Positions 24,003 through 33,226 of a stretch of DNA of 64,000 nt are shown here, one piece after another (position 1 is the stretch's first letter; every line of letters begins with the position of its first letter). This DNA is from Proteiniborus sp. MB09-C3 (GTDB lineage: Bacteria; Bacillota; Clostridia; Tissierellales; Proteiniboraceae): contig NZ_CP127161.1 of assembly GCF_030263895.1 (NCBI RefSeq), positions 2,046,001 to 2,110,000 of the forward strand, given 5' to 3'. The translations under genes and the position numbers were made by a program. Below the pieces are notes generated by a model. The model was not told the DNA's origin. It saw only the letters and a list, made by a program, of their open reading frames with translations, and ran no database searches.

Positions 24003-25547
24003 TTATGACTTAAAATTAAAGAGCCTTTTTACAAGAGAAGGAGGAAGAGCCTTTGTAATAAACAAAATTACTATATAAACTGCTACCCCAATGGCAAGGC
24101 TTATAAATAATGCTATATAATTCTTAATACTTAGCTGAAGAATATAAGAATAGGTGAGTAGTATGAATATTGTAGAGAATATAGAAGCAAATATTGGTTT
24201 GATTATATAATCTCTAAGACTAATATTTACACTTATGACTCTATTTAATGTTATAAAATTAAGGATTGATATGATAAAACTTGAAGTAATAAATCCTATA
24301 AAAAAACCATTTATTCCATAGGATGGATTGCCTACTAAAAAGAGTGTAGCCATTAATTGAAAGCACATACCAATAAGACCATTTATTGTTGCAGAAACCT
24401 GTTTACCAATTCCATTTAGTATCCCAGATAATGTACTTTGGAGAGATAAAAACACAGTACTAAAACCTAGAATACTCATATATCTTCCAACATCGCTGTC
24501 ATTGTAGAGTGCCATTGCAATAGGCTTTGAAAATAATACGAATACTGTTGTTAGAGGAATGGACATTAGCAAAGTAATTCTCAGGCATAATGCTATATCA
24601 TTTTTCATATGGCCAAATCTTTTTTGTTCGAACCCTTCTGCTAGATTAGGTATGATGTTTACTACTAAAGCTGATGTAACGGTAAAGGGCAGAAATAATA
24701 TTGGCATTGACATTCCCATGACTTTGCCAAATATTGCAATTGCTTCTTTTGAAGTATATCCAGCTTCTGCAAGCTTTTGCGGTATCAGCACTGCATTTGT
24801 AAGCTGCATTACCATACCTATCAATCTTGAAAGTGTAATTGGTGCTGCAATATAGAATATTTTAGATATAAAGGATGCATAGCCTTGACTCTTCATAGGA
24901 AGGTAAACTTGAGATTTAGAATATAGTCTATAGTGAAGCATTAGCCATAATAATCCAAATATCTCTCCTACACTTATACCTACAACAGCAATAACTGCTC
25001 CTAGCTGAGGACTTGCTGGTTGAAAATAGTGAACAGTAGCTAAAACGAAAATTATTCTTGAAAGCTGCTCAATTATTTGAGCGATGGCTGGAGGACTTAC
25101 TTTTTTCAGACCATAAAAATATCCTCTAATAACTGATGCTATAGATATTACCATTATGGCAGGTGATAACATTATTATTAAATAATATACATCATTGTTT
25201 TTTAAGATATTAGAGCAAATGAACTGTCCAAATACAATTAGTATTACAATAAACACCAATGATATAGAAAAAGCAAGGAAAAGTGCACTTCTTAAAACCT
25301 TTTTACAACCTAAATCATTTCTTGAAGCCTTCTGTGCTGCTACTAATTTAGATACTGAAACAGGAATTCCTGCAGTAGTAAAAGTGATAAAGAACATTAG
25401 AACAGGTGAAGCAATTTGAAATAGTCCAATTCCCTCAGGACCAATTTGCCTAGACAGTATAATCTTATAAGCGAATCCTATGAATCTAACTATGAAATTT
25501 ACTATAGCAAGTATTATGGCACCATATATAAAACTAGATTTTTTCAA
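24003..25547 (-). CDS. spoVB: Stage V sporulation protein B / MOP-family lipid flippase
   Basis: SpoVB is needed for spore cortex synthesis and belongs to the MOP superfamily of flippases for lipid-linked sugars. The 514-residue protein has about fourteen membrane spans and family features such as RFIGFAYKIILSRQIGPEGI, GIPVSVSKLVA and VIRGYFYGLKKVSPPAIAQ. The start is TTG 25547 with GAGGTGATATA before it. A related polysaccharide exporter is the alternative, but the closeness to SpoVB in the first 150 residues favours this call. It is a single gene. Confidence 0.82.
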   Translation of the reverse strand: MKKSSFIYGAIILAIVNFIVRFIGFAYKIILSRQIGPEGIGLFQIASPVLMFFITFTTAGIPVSVSKLVAAQKASRNDLGCKKVLRSALFLAFSISLVFIVILIVFGQFICSNILKNNDVYYLIIMLSPAIMVISIASVIRGYFYGLKKVSPPAIAQIIEQLSRIIFVLATVHYFQPASPQLGAVIAVVGISVGEIFGLLWLMLHYRLYSKSQVYLPMKSQGYASFISKIFYIAAPITLSRLIGMVMQLTNAVLIPQKLAEAGYTSKEAIAIFGKVMGMSMPILFLPFTVTSALVVNIIPNLAEGFEQKRFGHMKNDIALCLRITLLMSIPLTTVFVLFSKPIAMALYNDSDVGRYMSILGFSTVFLSLQSTLSGILNGIGKQVSATINGLIGMCFQLMATLFLVGNPSYGINGFFIGFITSSFIISILNFITLNRVISVNISLRDYIIKPIFASIFSTIFILLTYSYILQLSIKNYIALFISLAIGVAVYIVILFITKALPPSLVKRLFNFKS

Positions 25548-25559
25548 TATATCACCTCA

Positions 25560-26200
25560 AAAACAAGTATGGACTTATAATAATGTATATTCTTCGTGAT
25601 TTATAATATTACGATATTAAGTTAAAAGACCTTAGGTATAGGAAATATCATAGATTCAGAAACAAAAGTGTCAGAATTTTAACATATTAATTTTTATATA
25701 CAATTTTTTATGAATTGGTAGGTTCAGATATATGGATTGAGGTTCCTAGGTTTGAACCCATTTTTATTGTAATCCCTTTCTTGTACTTATGAATATGACA
25801 AAAGTTTAACATAGTAGATTGAGTTTTAAATGATTTATATAAAAATATAAAAAGTGCAGGGGAATTGCGCCATAGTTGCATTTTGAACATATAAAATAAA
25901 ATGGAATTATTCTGCAAAGAGCCATTGAAAGAGTAAAAAATGAGAGCCTATATTCTTGAAACCTGTTAGATACAAAATATAGAGGAAATATATAAACTTT
26001 TATAATGCAAATTAAAATAGCAACCATGCCAATTCAAGAAAATGGACCATCCAATTTATGAATTTATATATAGAATACTTGCAAAATAGGACATATTGCA
26101 GATTGACAGATTTAAACAAAATAATGTTTTCTATGAAAAACATATCTTTACTAAGAAATACGTAGTTGTACGGTCAAATAGAGATATAAAATGGAATATA
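25560..26200. other. Gene-poor AT-rich gap
   Basis: The 790-base stretch between spoVB and the glutamate operon holds the spoVB upstream region and, at its right end, the operon promoter and leader. I found no convincing gene, hairpin terminator or known RNA in the middle. Short open frames here lack ribosome binding sites. Confidence 0.5.
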
Positions 26201-26208
26201 TAATGAAT

Positions 26209-26238
26209 ATGACTAAATAATACATTTTTTAATATAAT
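26209..26238 (+). promoter_or_regulatory. Promoter of the glutamate (methylaspartate) operon
   Basis: A perfect TATAAT (26233-26238) is preceded at 18 bases by a weak ATGACT (26209-26214). The weak -35 box suggests help from an activator or tight control. Confidence 0.5.
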
Positions 26239-26240
26239 AC

Positions 26241-26298
26241 GGTGCTAGACTGGTTTTTAAAACCATGCTACCATGAGGGAGGATTGGATTAGTCCAAT
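26241..26298. promoter_or_regulatory. Leader palindromes, candidate GntR operators
   Basis: Two inverted repeats follow the promoter. TGGTTTTTAAAACCA sits inside a larger hairpin (about 26241-26272), and ATTGGATTAGTCCAAT (26283-26298) has perfect 6-base arms. Either could bind the GntR protein encoded next; the first may also act as RNA. Confidence 0.5.
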
Positions 26299-26335
26299 AG
26301 GCCAATATTCTTAGAGGAGGTGAATTGTCAAGGTA

Positions 26336-27298
26336 ATGAAAATTGATAGAGATAGTGGAGTGCCTATTTATATCCAAGTGAAAAATTTTATCATGGATGA
26401 CATAAAAAACGGAAGATTAAAGATTGGTGAGAAGCTGCCTACAGAAAGAGACCTTTCTTTAAAACTAAAGGTAAGCAGAAATACTATTTCATCTGCCTAC
26501 AATGCATTAGAGCAGGAAGGAGTACTTATTTCTTTTCAAGGCAGAGGAACTTTTGTTGCAGAAGAAGCAAATCCATGGAAGCAGGAAACTGTAAAGGATA
26601 AAATATACAAAATTATTGACTTGGCGCTAGAAGAGGCAATTGAAAATGGCTTTAATACAAAAGAATTCTTAGCTATTGTACAGGAAAGAGTAAAGGAAAA
26701 GGAAATTTTATTTAAAAACCTGAATGCTGTATTTGTAGAATGCAACATAGAACAGGCTAGGTTCTTTGCAGAGGAATTAAGCCGTACCACCAATCTTAAT
26801 GTACTACCAATGACAATAACTCAACTTCAAGGAGAAGCTCAGTTTGTTGAAAAGGCTATCGGAGATGCTCCAATTATTATTACAGCATTTAATCATGTAA
26901 ATGAAGTGAAAAGCTTTGTCACCAATCTGAGAAAAGAAGTTTTTGGTGTGGCTACTAACCCAAGTCTTGAAACAATTGTAAAAATTGCTCAATATCCTAA
27001 AGGAACCAAAATAGGACTGATGACTCTTTCGAAAGAATTTTATTTTAAAGTAAAATATGCATTGAGTTTAGCTGGACTAGATGGTATGGATATAAATGGA
27101 ACTGTTAGCAGAGAGCAAACAGACATCATGGATATTGTCAATGCTTCAGATGTAATCGTTGTCTCACATGGACGAGAGGAAGAGGTTAGAAGGCTAACCA
27201 TGGGTAAAAAAGAAATTATCAGGTTTGATTACATACTTGATCAGAGTTCTGTTCAAGCAATTATGTCTAAAATAATGGAGATTAAAAGACGTTTATAG
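26336..27298 (+). CDS. GntR-family regulator with a C-terminal ligand-sensing domain
   Basis: This 320-residue protein probably controls the glutamate operon it heads. Residues 1-75 are a GntR winged helix ([19 protein letters not shown], then [20 protein letters not shown]). The rest (about 100-320) resembles a periplasmic-binding-protein fold, seen in some GntR proteins that sense small molecules, with segments such as [14 protein letters not shown] and [11 protein letters not shown]. The start ATG 26336 is odd: the strong AGGAGGTGA site is 15 bases away, with a three-codon frame (TTG TCA AGG TAA) between that overlaps the ATG. The ligand may be glutamate or a pathway intermediate. Confidence 0.85.
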   Translation: MKIDRDSGVPIYIQVKNFIMDDIKNGRLKIGEKLPTERDLSLKLKVSRNTISSAYNALEQEGVLISFQGRGTFVAEEANPWKQETVKDKIYKIIDLALEEAIENGFNTKEFLAIVQERVKEKEILFKNLNAVFVECNIEQARFFAEELSRTTNLNVLPMTITQLQGEAQFVEKAIGDAPIIITAFNHVNEVKSFVTNLRKEVFGVATNPSLETIVKIAQYPKGTKIGLMTLSKEFYFKVKYALSLAGLDGMDINGTVSREQTDIMDIVNASDVIVVSHGREEEVRRLTMGKKEIIRFDYILDQSSVQAIMSKIMEIKRRL

Positions 27299-27314
27299 AG
27301 GGAGAGAAGACATT

Positions 27315-27725
27315 ATGAAAAAAAATATTGTTCTTGGTGTTATAGGAGCAGATTGTCATGCAGTAGGAAATAAAATTCTTGATCATGCATTTACAGAAGC
27401 TGGTTTTGAAGTAATAAATATTGGTGTACTAAGCTCGCAAGAAGATTTCATCAATGCAGCTATTGAAACTAGCGCTTCTGCAATTTTAGTATCATCTCTT
27501 TATGGTCATGGAGAAATTGACTGTAGAGGACTGAGAGAAAAATGTGAAGAGGCAGGCTTAAAGGATATATTGTTATATGCGGGAGGAAATCTTGTAGTAG
27601 GAAAGCAGGAGTGGGGACCAGTAGAGAAAAGATTTAAGGATATGGGATTTAACCGTGTATATGCTCCTGGAACATCACCAGAAATGGGAATAAGGGATTT
27701 AAAAGAAGATTTAAAAATTGCTTAG
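27315..27725 (+). CDS. glmS: Glutamate mutase (methylaspartate mutase) sigma subunit
   Basis: This small subunit binds coenzyme B12 for the glutamate mutase, which turns L-glutamate into L-threo-3-methylaspartate. The 136-residue protein has the B12 motif DCHAVG with Asp13, His15 and Gly18, where the histidine ligates cobalt from below. Other features are [11 protein letters not shown] and the GGNLVVGKQ loop. It is also called mutS or mamA and must not be confused with glucosamine-6-phosphate synthase, which shares the symbol. It is 16 bases after the GntR gene. Confidence 0.95.
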   Translation: MKKNIVLGVIGADCHAVGNKILDHAFTEAGFEVINIGVLSSQEDFINAAIETSASAILVSSLYGHGEIDCRGLREKCEEAGLKDILLYAGGNLVVGKQEWGPVEKRFKDMGFNRVYAPGTSPEMGIRDLKEDLKIA

Positions 27726-27756
27726 AAAAAATACATAATATATAAAGGTGATAATA

Positions 27757-29148
27757 ATGAATGCGCTCTTATTAATTGATTTTGGCAGCACGTATACAAA
27801 GCTTACAGCTGTTGATATAGATAATGAAGAAATTATTTCAAGTTCAAAGTCCTTAACAACTGTAGACACAGATATTATGATTGGATTTCGAAATGCCTAT
27901 AGGACTATAGAAGAAAAGTGCAAAGGGAAGAATGTTCAATTTAATGAAAAGCTTGCATGCAGCAGTGCGGCAGGGGGACTAAAGATGGTGGCTATTGGTC
28001 TAGTGCCAGATCTTACAGCAGAAGCTGCCAAAAGAGCTGCTTTAGGTGCAGGCTCTAGGATTCTTCAAGTATACAGTCATCAACTGACTCTAAGAGAAGT
28101 TAGAGATATAATACAGAAAAAGCCAGACATTATTCTACTGGCCGGAGGAACAGATGGAGGAGACAAAGACTGTATAACATACAATGCAAAGATGATTGCT
28201 ATGAATATAAAAGACGTACCTGTGGTTGTTGCAGGTAACAAAAATGCCAGTGATGATATTGAGGAGATGTTTGAAAGCCAAGGCGTTTATTATCGTATAG
28301 TAGATAATGTGATGCCTAAGCTCAATATATTGAATGTTGATCCAGCAAGGGATGCCATAAGAGAGATATTTATGAAAAAAATCGTTGAAGCAAAGGGAAT
28401 GCGTGGTGCAGAGGAATATATAAATGGCATATTAATGCCGACTCCTGCTGCAGTGCTAAATGCGGCTAAGGTTTTGGCTGATGGAACAGATACAGAGGAA
28501 GGTATAGGAGATTTAGTTGTCGTAGATATAGGAGGAGCTACAACTGATATTCATTCCATAGCTGATGGAGAGCCTACAAGAGCAGGGGTTATGCTAACAG
28601 GATTACAGGAACCCTACGTGAAAAGAACCGTTGAAGGAGATCTTGGCATGCGAGTAAGCGCCGAATCTCTCTGGCAAGCTGTAGCAACGCGAAAAATTAA
28701 AAAATATGCACCGGATTTAAAATATAATGTAGAGGAAAGATGTCATTATCTTGCGCAAAATGTCAGTGAAGTTCCACAGAATTATGACGAAATAGAATTT
28801 GATGAAGCCTTGAGCATGGTAGCAACAGAAGTAGCAATGGAACGACATGTAGGAAAAATAGAAGATGTATATACTCCAATGGGAAAGATTTACACGCAGG
28901 TAGGAAAAGATTTATTAAATGTAAAATACTTAATAGGTACAGGTGGCGTACTTGCTTATAGTAAAAATCCAGAAAAAATATTGAAAGCTGGTCTATTTAG
29001 CGAGGACAATCCTAAATACCTGAAACCCATAGAACCGAAGCTATTAATAGACAGAAGCTATATTCTTTCTGTAATGGGGTTGATGGCAGTTAAATATCCT
29101 GACAAAGCTATTAGAATGATGAAGAAATACCTTATTAACCTACAATAG
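27757..29148 (+). CDS. glmL: Glutamate mutase-associated protein (GlmL/MutL)
   Basis: GlmL is an ASKHA-fold ATPase encoded between the two mutase subunits and thought to repair or reload the B12 enzyme. The 463-residue product begins with the phosphate-binding motif [16 protein letters not shown] and has the second nucleotide motif [16 protein letters not shown] at about 250-265 and [11 protein letters not shown] late. It is not the DNA-mismatch MutL. I start it at ATG 27757 because AAAGGTG lies seven bases upstream; the GTG at 27748 is part of that site. Confidence 0.93.
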   Translation: MNALLLIDFGSTYTKLTAVDIDNEEIISSSKSLTTVDTDIMIGFRNAYRTIEEKCKGKNVQFNEKLACSSAAGGLKMVAIGLVPDLTAEAAKRAALGAGSRILQVYSHQLTLREVRDIIQKKPDIILLAGGTDGGDKDCITYNAKMIAMNIKDVPVVVAGNKNASDDIEEMFESQGVYYRIVDNVMPKLNILNVDPARDAIREIFMKKIVEAKGMRGAEEYINGILMPTPAAVLNAAKVLADGTDTEEGIGDLVVVDIGGATTDIHSIADGEPTRAGVMLTGLQEPYVKRTVEGDLGMRVSAESLWQAVATRKIKKYAPDLKYNVEERCHYLAQNVSEVPQNYDEIEFDEALSMVATEVAMERHVGKIEDVYTPMGKIYTQVGKDLLNVKYLIGTGGVLAYSKNPEKILKAGLFSEDNPKYLKPIEPKLLIDRSYILSVMGLMAVKYPDKAIRMMKKYLINLQ

Positions 29149-29158
29149 GAGGAGAAAA

Positions 29159-30607
29159 ATGGAGCTTAAAAATAAAAAGTGGAGTGAAGCAGAATTTTAT
29201 AAGGTAAGAGAAGAAGTACTAACTCATTGGCCTACCGGTAAAGATGTGGATTTGAAAGAAGCTGTGGAATTTCTAAAAAGTATTCCTGAACATAAAAATT
29301 TTGCAGCAAAGCTTAGAAAGGCAAAACAAGAGGGAATAACTCTTGCACAGCCAAGAGCTGGTGTTGCATTAGTAGATGAACATATTAAGCTTTTACAATA
29401 TCTTCAAAATGTAGGAGAGGCAGACCTTTTACCAAGTACAATTGATAGCTACTCAAGACAAAACAGATACAATGAGTGCCAGGTAGGAATCGATGAAAGC
29501 ATTAAAGAAAATCGTTCCATGCTAAATGGATTTCCAGCAGTAAACCATGGTGTTAATAATTGTAGAAAAGTATTGTTAGCAGTAGATAGGCCAGTACAAG
29601 CAAGACATGGCACGCCAGATTCAAGATTGCTGGCGGAGATAATTCATGCAGGTGGATGGACTTCAAATGAAGGTGGAGGAATATCCTATAATATTCCTTA
29701 TGCAAAAAGCGTAAGCGTTGAAAGGTCATTACTTGACTGGCAATACTGTGATAGACTTGCAGGATTATATCAGGAAATGGGAGTTGAAATCAATAGAGAG
29801 CCTTTTGGTCCTCTAACAGGAACTCTTGTACCCCCAAGTATGTCAAATGCAGTTGCAATTATTGAAGGGTTACTTGCTGCTGAGCAAGGAGTAAAAAGCC
29901 TTACACTAGGATATGGTCAATGTGGAAACTTAATACAGGATGTGGCTGCAATCAGAGCACTAGTTGAGCAATCAGAGGAGTATTTTAAGACTTATGGATA
30001 TAATGTGGATCTAACAACAGTGTTCCATCAATGGATGGGTGGTTTTCCAGCCGATGAGGCAAAAGCCTTTGGTGTAATTTCTTGGGGTTCAGCAACAGCG
30101 GCACTAGCAGGTGTAACAAAGGTAATTGTTAAAACACCACATGAAGCTGTAGGTATTCCAACTATGGAAGCCAATGCCCAAGGAATAAAGGCAACAAAAC
30201 AAACATTAAACCTATTAAAGGGTCAAAGGCTACAAATGTCAAAAGAACTCGAAGCAGAGATAAAGCTAATAAAAGCTGAAGTTAAATGCATATTGGACAA
30301 AGTGTTAGAGCTAGGCAAGGGAGATTTAGCTGTAGGTACTGTAAAAGCCTTTGAAGCAGGAGTGATAGATGTTCCATTTGCGCCAAGTAAATATAATATA
30401 GGCAAAATGCTTCCAGCAAGGGACAATAATGGAGCAGTTAGATACTTAGAATTTGGGAATGTTCCTATGTCACTAGAATTAAAAGATTTCAATAAACAGC
30501 TATTAGAGGAAAGAGCAAAATCTGAAGGAAGAAAAGTTAGCTTCCAGATGGTTATTGATGATATATATGCTGTAGGTAAAGGAACACTTGTAGGTAGACC
30601 TGAATAA
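29159..30607 (+). CDS. glmE: Glutamate mutase epsilon (catalytic) subunit
   Basis: This TIM-barrel subunit holds the substrate and, with GlmS, performs the radical rearrangement of glutamate. The 482-residue product shows the family segments [19 protein letters not shown] near residues 62-80, [16 protein letters not shown] with the conserved arginine and the [14 protein letters not shown] segment, and [15 protein letters not shown] further on. Length is as expected. It follows glmL by ten bases with a strong AGGAGG. Confidence 0.95.
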   Translation: MELKNKKWSEAEFYKVREEVLTHWPTGKDVDLKEAVEFLKSIPEHKNFAAKLRKAKQEGITLAQPRAGVALVDEHIKLLQYLQNVGEADLLPSTIDSYSRQNRYNECQVGIDESIKENRSMLNGFPAVNHGVNNCRKVLLAVDRPVQARHGTPDSRLLAEIIHAGGWTSNEGGGISYNIPYAKSVSVERSLLDWQYCDRLAGLYQEMGVEINREPFGPLTGTLVPPSMSNAVAIIEGLLAAEQGVKSLTLGYGQCGNLIQDVAAIRALVEQSEEYFKTYGYNVDLTTVFHQWMGGFPADEAKAFGVISWGSATAALAGVTKVIVKTPHEAVGIPTMEANAQGIKATKQTLNLLKGQRLQMSKELEAEIKLIKAEVKCILDKVLELGKGDLAVGTVKAFEAGVIDVPFAPSKYNIGKMLPARDNNGAVRYLEFGNVPMSLELKDFNKQLLEERAKSEGRKVSFQMVIDDIYAVGKGTLVGRPE

Positions 30608-30640
30608 AAACAATAAAAAATATGTCTGGAGGAAATAGTG

Positions 30641-31885
30641 ATGAAAATAATTGATATTGTATGCTCAGCAGGAAGAACAGGGTTTTATTTTGATGATCAA
30701 AGAGCTATTAAACGAGGTGCAAAAAGTGATGGCTTTACATATGTTGGTGAGCCTGTTACAGAAGGCTTTACAAAGATTAGACAGGCTGGAGAAGCTATAT
30801 CAGTAATGTTAGTTTTAGAAGACGGACAAGTAGCTCATGGAGATTGTGCAGCGGTTCAATATTCAGGAGCAGGGGGAAGAGACCCATTATTCCTTGCAGA
30901 TGAATTTATTCCAATTATAGAAAAACATATTGCACCAAAACTAATTGGAAGAGATATAAAAAACTTTAGGGAACTTGCTGAGGAAGTTGATCATATGACT
31001 GTAGAAGGAAAAAGGCTTCATACAGCTATGAGATACGGTATTACTCAAGCTGTTCTGGATGCTGTTTCTAAGGTGAAAAAGGTTACAATGGCAGAGGTAA
31101 TTAAGGAAGAATACAATACTAACGTGGAATTAAAGCGAATTCCTATTTTTACTCAATCAGGTGATGACAGATATAATAATGTAGATAAAATGATTATAAA
31201 AGGTGCTGATGTACTACCTCATGCATTATTTAATAATGTTGAAACTAAATTAGGGAAAAATGGAGAAAAGCTTAAGGAATATGTTGGTTGGCTAAAAAAT
31301 AGGATAGAGACTCTTAAAGCTAGAGAAGAAGACACATTTGTCCTACATATAGATGTTTATGGAACTGTAGGTCTTGCATTCGACAATGATACAGAAAAAA
31401 TGGCTGATTATCTTGCTGAATTAGGAAAAATTGCATCTCCTTTTAAACTTCGTATAGAAGGTCCAATGGACGTTGAAGATAGAGAAAAACAAGTACAAGC
31501 CCTTAAGGAGTTAAGGCTTGCTCTTAGAGAAAGAGGAAGCAAGGTTGAACTTGTTGCAGATGAATGGTGTAATACATTTGAAGATATAAAATTATTTGTA
31601 GATGAAGGCGCAGCAGACATGGTTCAAATCAAGACACCAGACCTTGGAGGAATAAACAATACAGTGGAAGCTATTCTATACTGCAAGGAAAAAGGCATAG
31701 GTGCTTATTGTGGAGGAACGTGTAATGAAACTGATAGATCCGCTCAAGTATGCGTAAATGTGGCTATTGCATGTGGTGCTGATCAATGTCTTGCAAAACC
31801 GGGAATGGGTGTAGATGAAGGCTTTATGATTGTCCATAATGAAATGAATAGAGTCCTTGCATTAGCAAATAGGAGAAATAGATAA
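30641..31885 (+). CDS. mal: Methylaspartate ammonia-lyase
   Basis: This enzyme removes ammonia from 3-methylaspartate to give mesaconate, the second step of the pathway. The 414-residue product belongs to the enolase superfamily. The general base Lys331 stands in VQIKTPDLGG, at the same number as in the well-studied Clostridium tetanomorphum enzyme, and the metal-binding acids appear in HIDVYGT, RIEGPMD and VADEWCN. I chose ATG 30641, seven bases after GGAGGA. It is 33 bases after glmE. Confidence 0.95.
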   Translation: MKIIDIVCSAGRTGFYFDDQRAIKRGAKSDGFTYVGEPVTEGFTKIRQAGEAISVMLVLEDGQVAHGDCAAVQYSGAGGRDPLFLADEFIPIIEKHIAPKLIGRDIKNFRELAEEVDHMTVEGKRLHTAMRYGITQAVLDAVSKVKKVTMAEVIKEEYNTNVELKRIPIFTQSGDDRYNNVDKMIIKGADVLPHALFNNVETKLGKNGEKLKEYVGWLKNRIETLKAREEDTFVLHIDVYGTVGLAFDNDTEKMADYLAELGKIASPFKLRIEGPMDVEDREKQVQALKELRLALRERGSKVELVADEWCNTFEDIKLFVDEGAADMVQIKTPDLGGINNTVEAILYCKEKGIGAYCGGTCNETDRSAQVCVNVAIACGADQCLAKPGMGVDEGFMIVHNEMNRVLALANRRNR

Positions 31886-31927
31886 TAAAAATACAGAAGC
31901 ATTAAAAAACAATGGTAGGTGATAGCT

Positions 31928-32191
31928 ATGGATATCAAGGTTCCCGCAAAAGCAGGCACTATGGAATCTAGCGATATTTACATTATGGTTCAACCCAATG
32001 ATAAGGGCGGAATCATAATCGACCTTGAAAGTATTGTTATGAAACAGTTTGGGAAGCAGATTGAGGAAGTAATTCTAAAGACTTTGGATACTTTAAATGT
32101 TAAAAATGTCCACATTGTTGCTAGAGATAGAGGGGCTTTAGACTATACTATACGAGCAAGAGTGGAAACTGCAATTAAAAGAGCAATATAA
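31928..32191 (+). CDS. citD: Citrate/citramalate lyase acyl carrier protein (gamma subunit)
   Basis: CitD carries the acetyl group on a phosphoribosyl-dephospho-CoA arm during the lyase reaction. The 87-residue product has the family pattern KAGTMESSDIYIMV, with Ser14 as the likely attachment site, and ends RARVETAIKRA. The start ATG 31928 follows AGGTGAT. In this operon the substrate is probably S-citramalate rather than citrate, as in glutamate-fermenting clostridia. A repeat element separates it from citE. Confidence 0.93.
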   Translation: MDIKVPAKAGTMESSDIYIMVQPNDKGGIIIDLESIVMKQFGKQIEEVILKTLDTLNVKNVHIVARDRGALDYTIRARVETAIKRAI

Positions 32192-32196
32192 GAAAG

Positions 32197-32317
32197 CTAC
32201 TGAAAAAGTCCATTTGTGTCATCCTGAGCGTCAGAGAAGGATCTCTCATATATTGAAAACATACATCTTCGACTGCATCTCAGAATGACAAATAAGAAAA
32301 TTAAAGTTTTTTGGTAG
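32197..32317. repeat. MITE-like element inserted between citD and citE
   Basis: The 121-base element has terminal inverted repeats CTACTGAAAAAGT (32197-32209) and AGTTTTTTGGTAG (32305-32317), matching at 10 of 13 positions, and inner arms TGTCATCCTGAG and CTCAGAATGACA. The inner arms belong to the same core family as the elements at 3.1 and 12.1 kb. It starts six bases after citD and ends 22 bases before citE, leaving the citE ribosome binding site intact. Confidence 0.75.
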
Positions 32318-32339
32318 TCTTAATATAAGAGGTGATTTT

Positions 32340-33212
32340 ATGGATAGACCTAGAAGAACTATGCTTTTCATTCCTGGTAACAATCCTAATATGTTACAAA
32401 ATGCAGGGATTCTTGGAGCTGATAGTATAATATTAGATATTGAAGATGCTGTAAGTATTACAGAAAAGGATGCAGCAAGAATACTAGTGAAAAGTGCCAT
32501 AAATAACTTAGACTTTTATGGTACAGAAATAGTAGTGAGAATTAATCCTCTTTCATCTGCCTTTGGTGTTAAAGATATTGAAGAAATAGCTACAGTACAG
32601 CCTGCTGCGCTAATGATAGCAAAAGCAACGGAAGAAGATGTGCGTACAGCATGTGAGATGCTTGCTAAAATTGAAGATGAAAAAGGCTTTGAATTGGGAA
32701 GAATTAAGCTATTCCCATTGATTGAAACAGCCTATGGTCTTGAAAATGTATATAGCATAATAAAGTCCTCCGACAGGGTAGTAGGAGTGTTATTAGGAGC
32801 AGAAGATTTAACAGCAGATCTTGAAGTTAAAAGAACGGCAGAAGGAAAAGAAATTTTTTATGCGAGATGTAAGATTGCTGCCGCATGTAAGGCTTGCAGG
32901 GTAGATGCTATAGACACACCCTTTGCTGATATGAATAATTGTGAAGGATTTATAAAGGATATTCAAACAGCAAAATCTCTAGGTATGACAGGAAAAGCTG
33001 CAATAAATCCAAGGCAAATAGATACGATTCATGATATTTTTGCACCTTCTGAGGAGGAAATAAAATATGCTCAGTCTGTGATTAAAGCCATGGAGGAAGC
33101 TAAGGAACAGGGTAAGGGTGTATTTTCACTGAATGGAAAAATGGTTGATGCACCTATCATAGCTAGAGCACAAAATGTGGTTAAAAAAGCAAAGCTTGCA
33201 GGCTTGCTGTAA
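32340..33212 (+). CDS. citE: Citrate/citramalate lyase beta subunit
   Basis: CitE cleaves the acyl-carrier thioester of the substrate to acetyl-carrier and a keto acid (pyruvate if the substrate is citramalate). The 290-residue HpcH/HpaI-type barrel has the family segments RRTMLFIPGNNPNML, LDIEDAV with a metal-binding acid, FPLIETAYGLENV, LGAEDLTADL and the GKAAINPRQI block. The start ATG 32340 follows AGAGGTGATT just outside the repeat element. It is translated separately from citD because of that insert. Confidence 0.94.
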   Translation: MDRPRRTMLFIPGNNPNMLQNAGILGADSIILDIEDAVSITEKDAARILVKSAINNLDFYGTEIVVRINPLSSAFGVKDIEEIATVQPAALMIAKATEEDVRTACEMLAKIEDEKGFELGRIKLFPLIETAYGLENVYSIIKSSDRVVGVLLGAEDLTADLEVKRTAEGKEIFYARCKIAAACKACRVDAIDTPFADMNNCEGFIKDIQTAKSLGMTGKAAINPRQIDTIHDIFAPSEEEIKYAQSVIKAMEEAKEQGKGVFSLNGKMVDAPIIARAQNVVKKAKLAGLL

Positions 33213-33226
33213 GGGGTGATAGATAT

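Noticed and set aside
25708-26027. Two overlapping minus-strand frames in the gap before the glutamate operon
   Set aside because: Both lack ribosome binding sites, have no recognisable family features and overlap each other in different frames.
26241-26335. Possible cobalamin riboswitch ahead of the B12-dependent operon
   Set aside because: The leader is far too short and has no B12-box sequence; it is better read as protein-binding palindromes.
27757-29148. DNA mismatch repair MutL, suggested by the alternative gene name
   Set aside because: The sequence is an ASKHA ATPase lying between the two glutamate mutase subunits and has none of the GHKL motifs of repair MutL.
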